DNA of 64,000 bases from Coenobita brevimanus. Lineage: Eukaryota; Arthropoda; Malacostraca; Decapoda; Coenobitidae. Numbering within the stretch: position 1 is the stretch's first letter; every line of letters starts with the position of its first letter. The stretch is taken from NCBI GenBank assembly GCA_032717465.1, contig CM064658.1, positions 2,417,501 to 2,481,500 on the forward strand, given 5' to 3'. Below, piece by piece: positions 63,804 to 64,000 of this stretch. Position numbers and translations under genes: made by a program. The notes beneath the pieces were generated by a model. That model saw only the letters and a program-made list of their open reading frames with translations, was not told the DNA's origin and made no database searches.

Positions 63804-64000
63804 CTGCAGGGGGTATATCTAGTATTAAGAAGACACATGGCAAAAGCAAAAAAGGGGAAATGCAAGACCAAGATCAACATTATCTTAGACAATAATATCC
63901 CATTAACATATTGCGTCATAACCTACAAAGTTCATGAAGCTCTGTCAAGTGTGCATGTGTAGAGACCATTGACAATGCTAGCACAAGCTGGTGCTTTCAA

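Noticed and set aside
63462..63962. 166-residue Ser/Pro-rich ORF on the plus strand
   Set aside because: It is the complement of the more credible minus-strand acidic exon; its Ser runs come from the same TCC/TCT stretch.
1..64000. CRISPR arrays, bacterial operons, riboswitches or phage modules
   Set aside because: The tandem repeats here have no spacers of constant length, and the only complete gene is a spliced animal gene; nothing suggests prokaryotic DNA.

Overview
This window is nuclear DNA from an arthropod, most likely a decapod crustacean. Three things point there. The only complete gene is a spliced arginine kinase with the decapod-type sequence. The DNA is saturated with microsatellites, minisatellites and homopurine/homopyrimidine tracts. 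The rest of the window is mainly small interspersed repeats. From memory of the family, a 357-residue protein ending in EKEMQ and containing [11 protein letters not shown] and [11 protein letters not shown] looks closer to brachyuran crab arginine kinases than to penaeid shrimp ones. That species-level remark is inference.

Layout. Positions 1 to about 27 kb hold no confirmed gene. They are a patchwork of (CT/GA)n, (AC/GT)n and (ATT)n arrays, minisatellites with 20 to 80 bp units, long polypurine blocks, and decayed transposons. The best of these is a 5'-truncated jockey/CR1-like LINE at 19.35-21.5 kb (minus strand), sitting inside a pentanucleotide array. One CpG-rich patch at 10.17-10.47 kb could be the promoter and first exon of a minus-strand gene.

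Positions 27.3-39.85 kb are the arginine kinase locus (plus strand). I propose a TATA/Inr/DPE core promoter at 27.29-27.35 kb, a short noncoding first exon, and a 9.1 kb 5'UTR intron full of low-complexity DNA. These are followed by coding exon 1 (36473-36641), a 1987 bp intron, coding exon 2 (38629-39533), and a GC-rich 3'UTR with AATAAA at 39824. The coding exons are certain. The promoter and first exon are inference.

Positions 40-63 kb change character: AT-richer, far fewer microsatellites, and dense with small nonautonomous elements. I recognise four inverted-repeat families by eye. One has TTAA-flanked CCCCTTCAG ends, one has CCTAACACCT ends, one has TTCACCTTAACTTGG-like ends, and one has AAGTTTGCTGACA-like ends. 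There are also several tRNA-like SINEs, a fragment of 5S rRNA, and a second copy of the LINE 3' end. At the right edge (63539-63803, minus strand) lies what looks like the acidic C-terminal coding exon of an unidentified gene.

Nothing here is an operon or a multi-gene system. The biology to follow up is the repeat ecology (several uncatalogued families) and the promoter architecture of arginine kinase.
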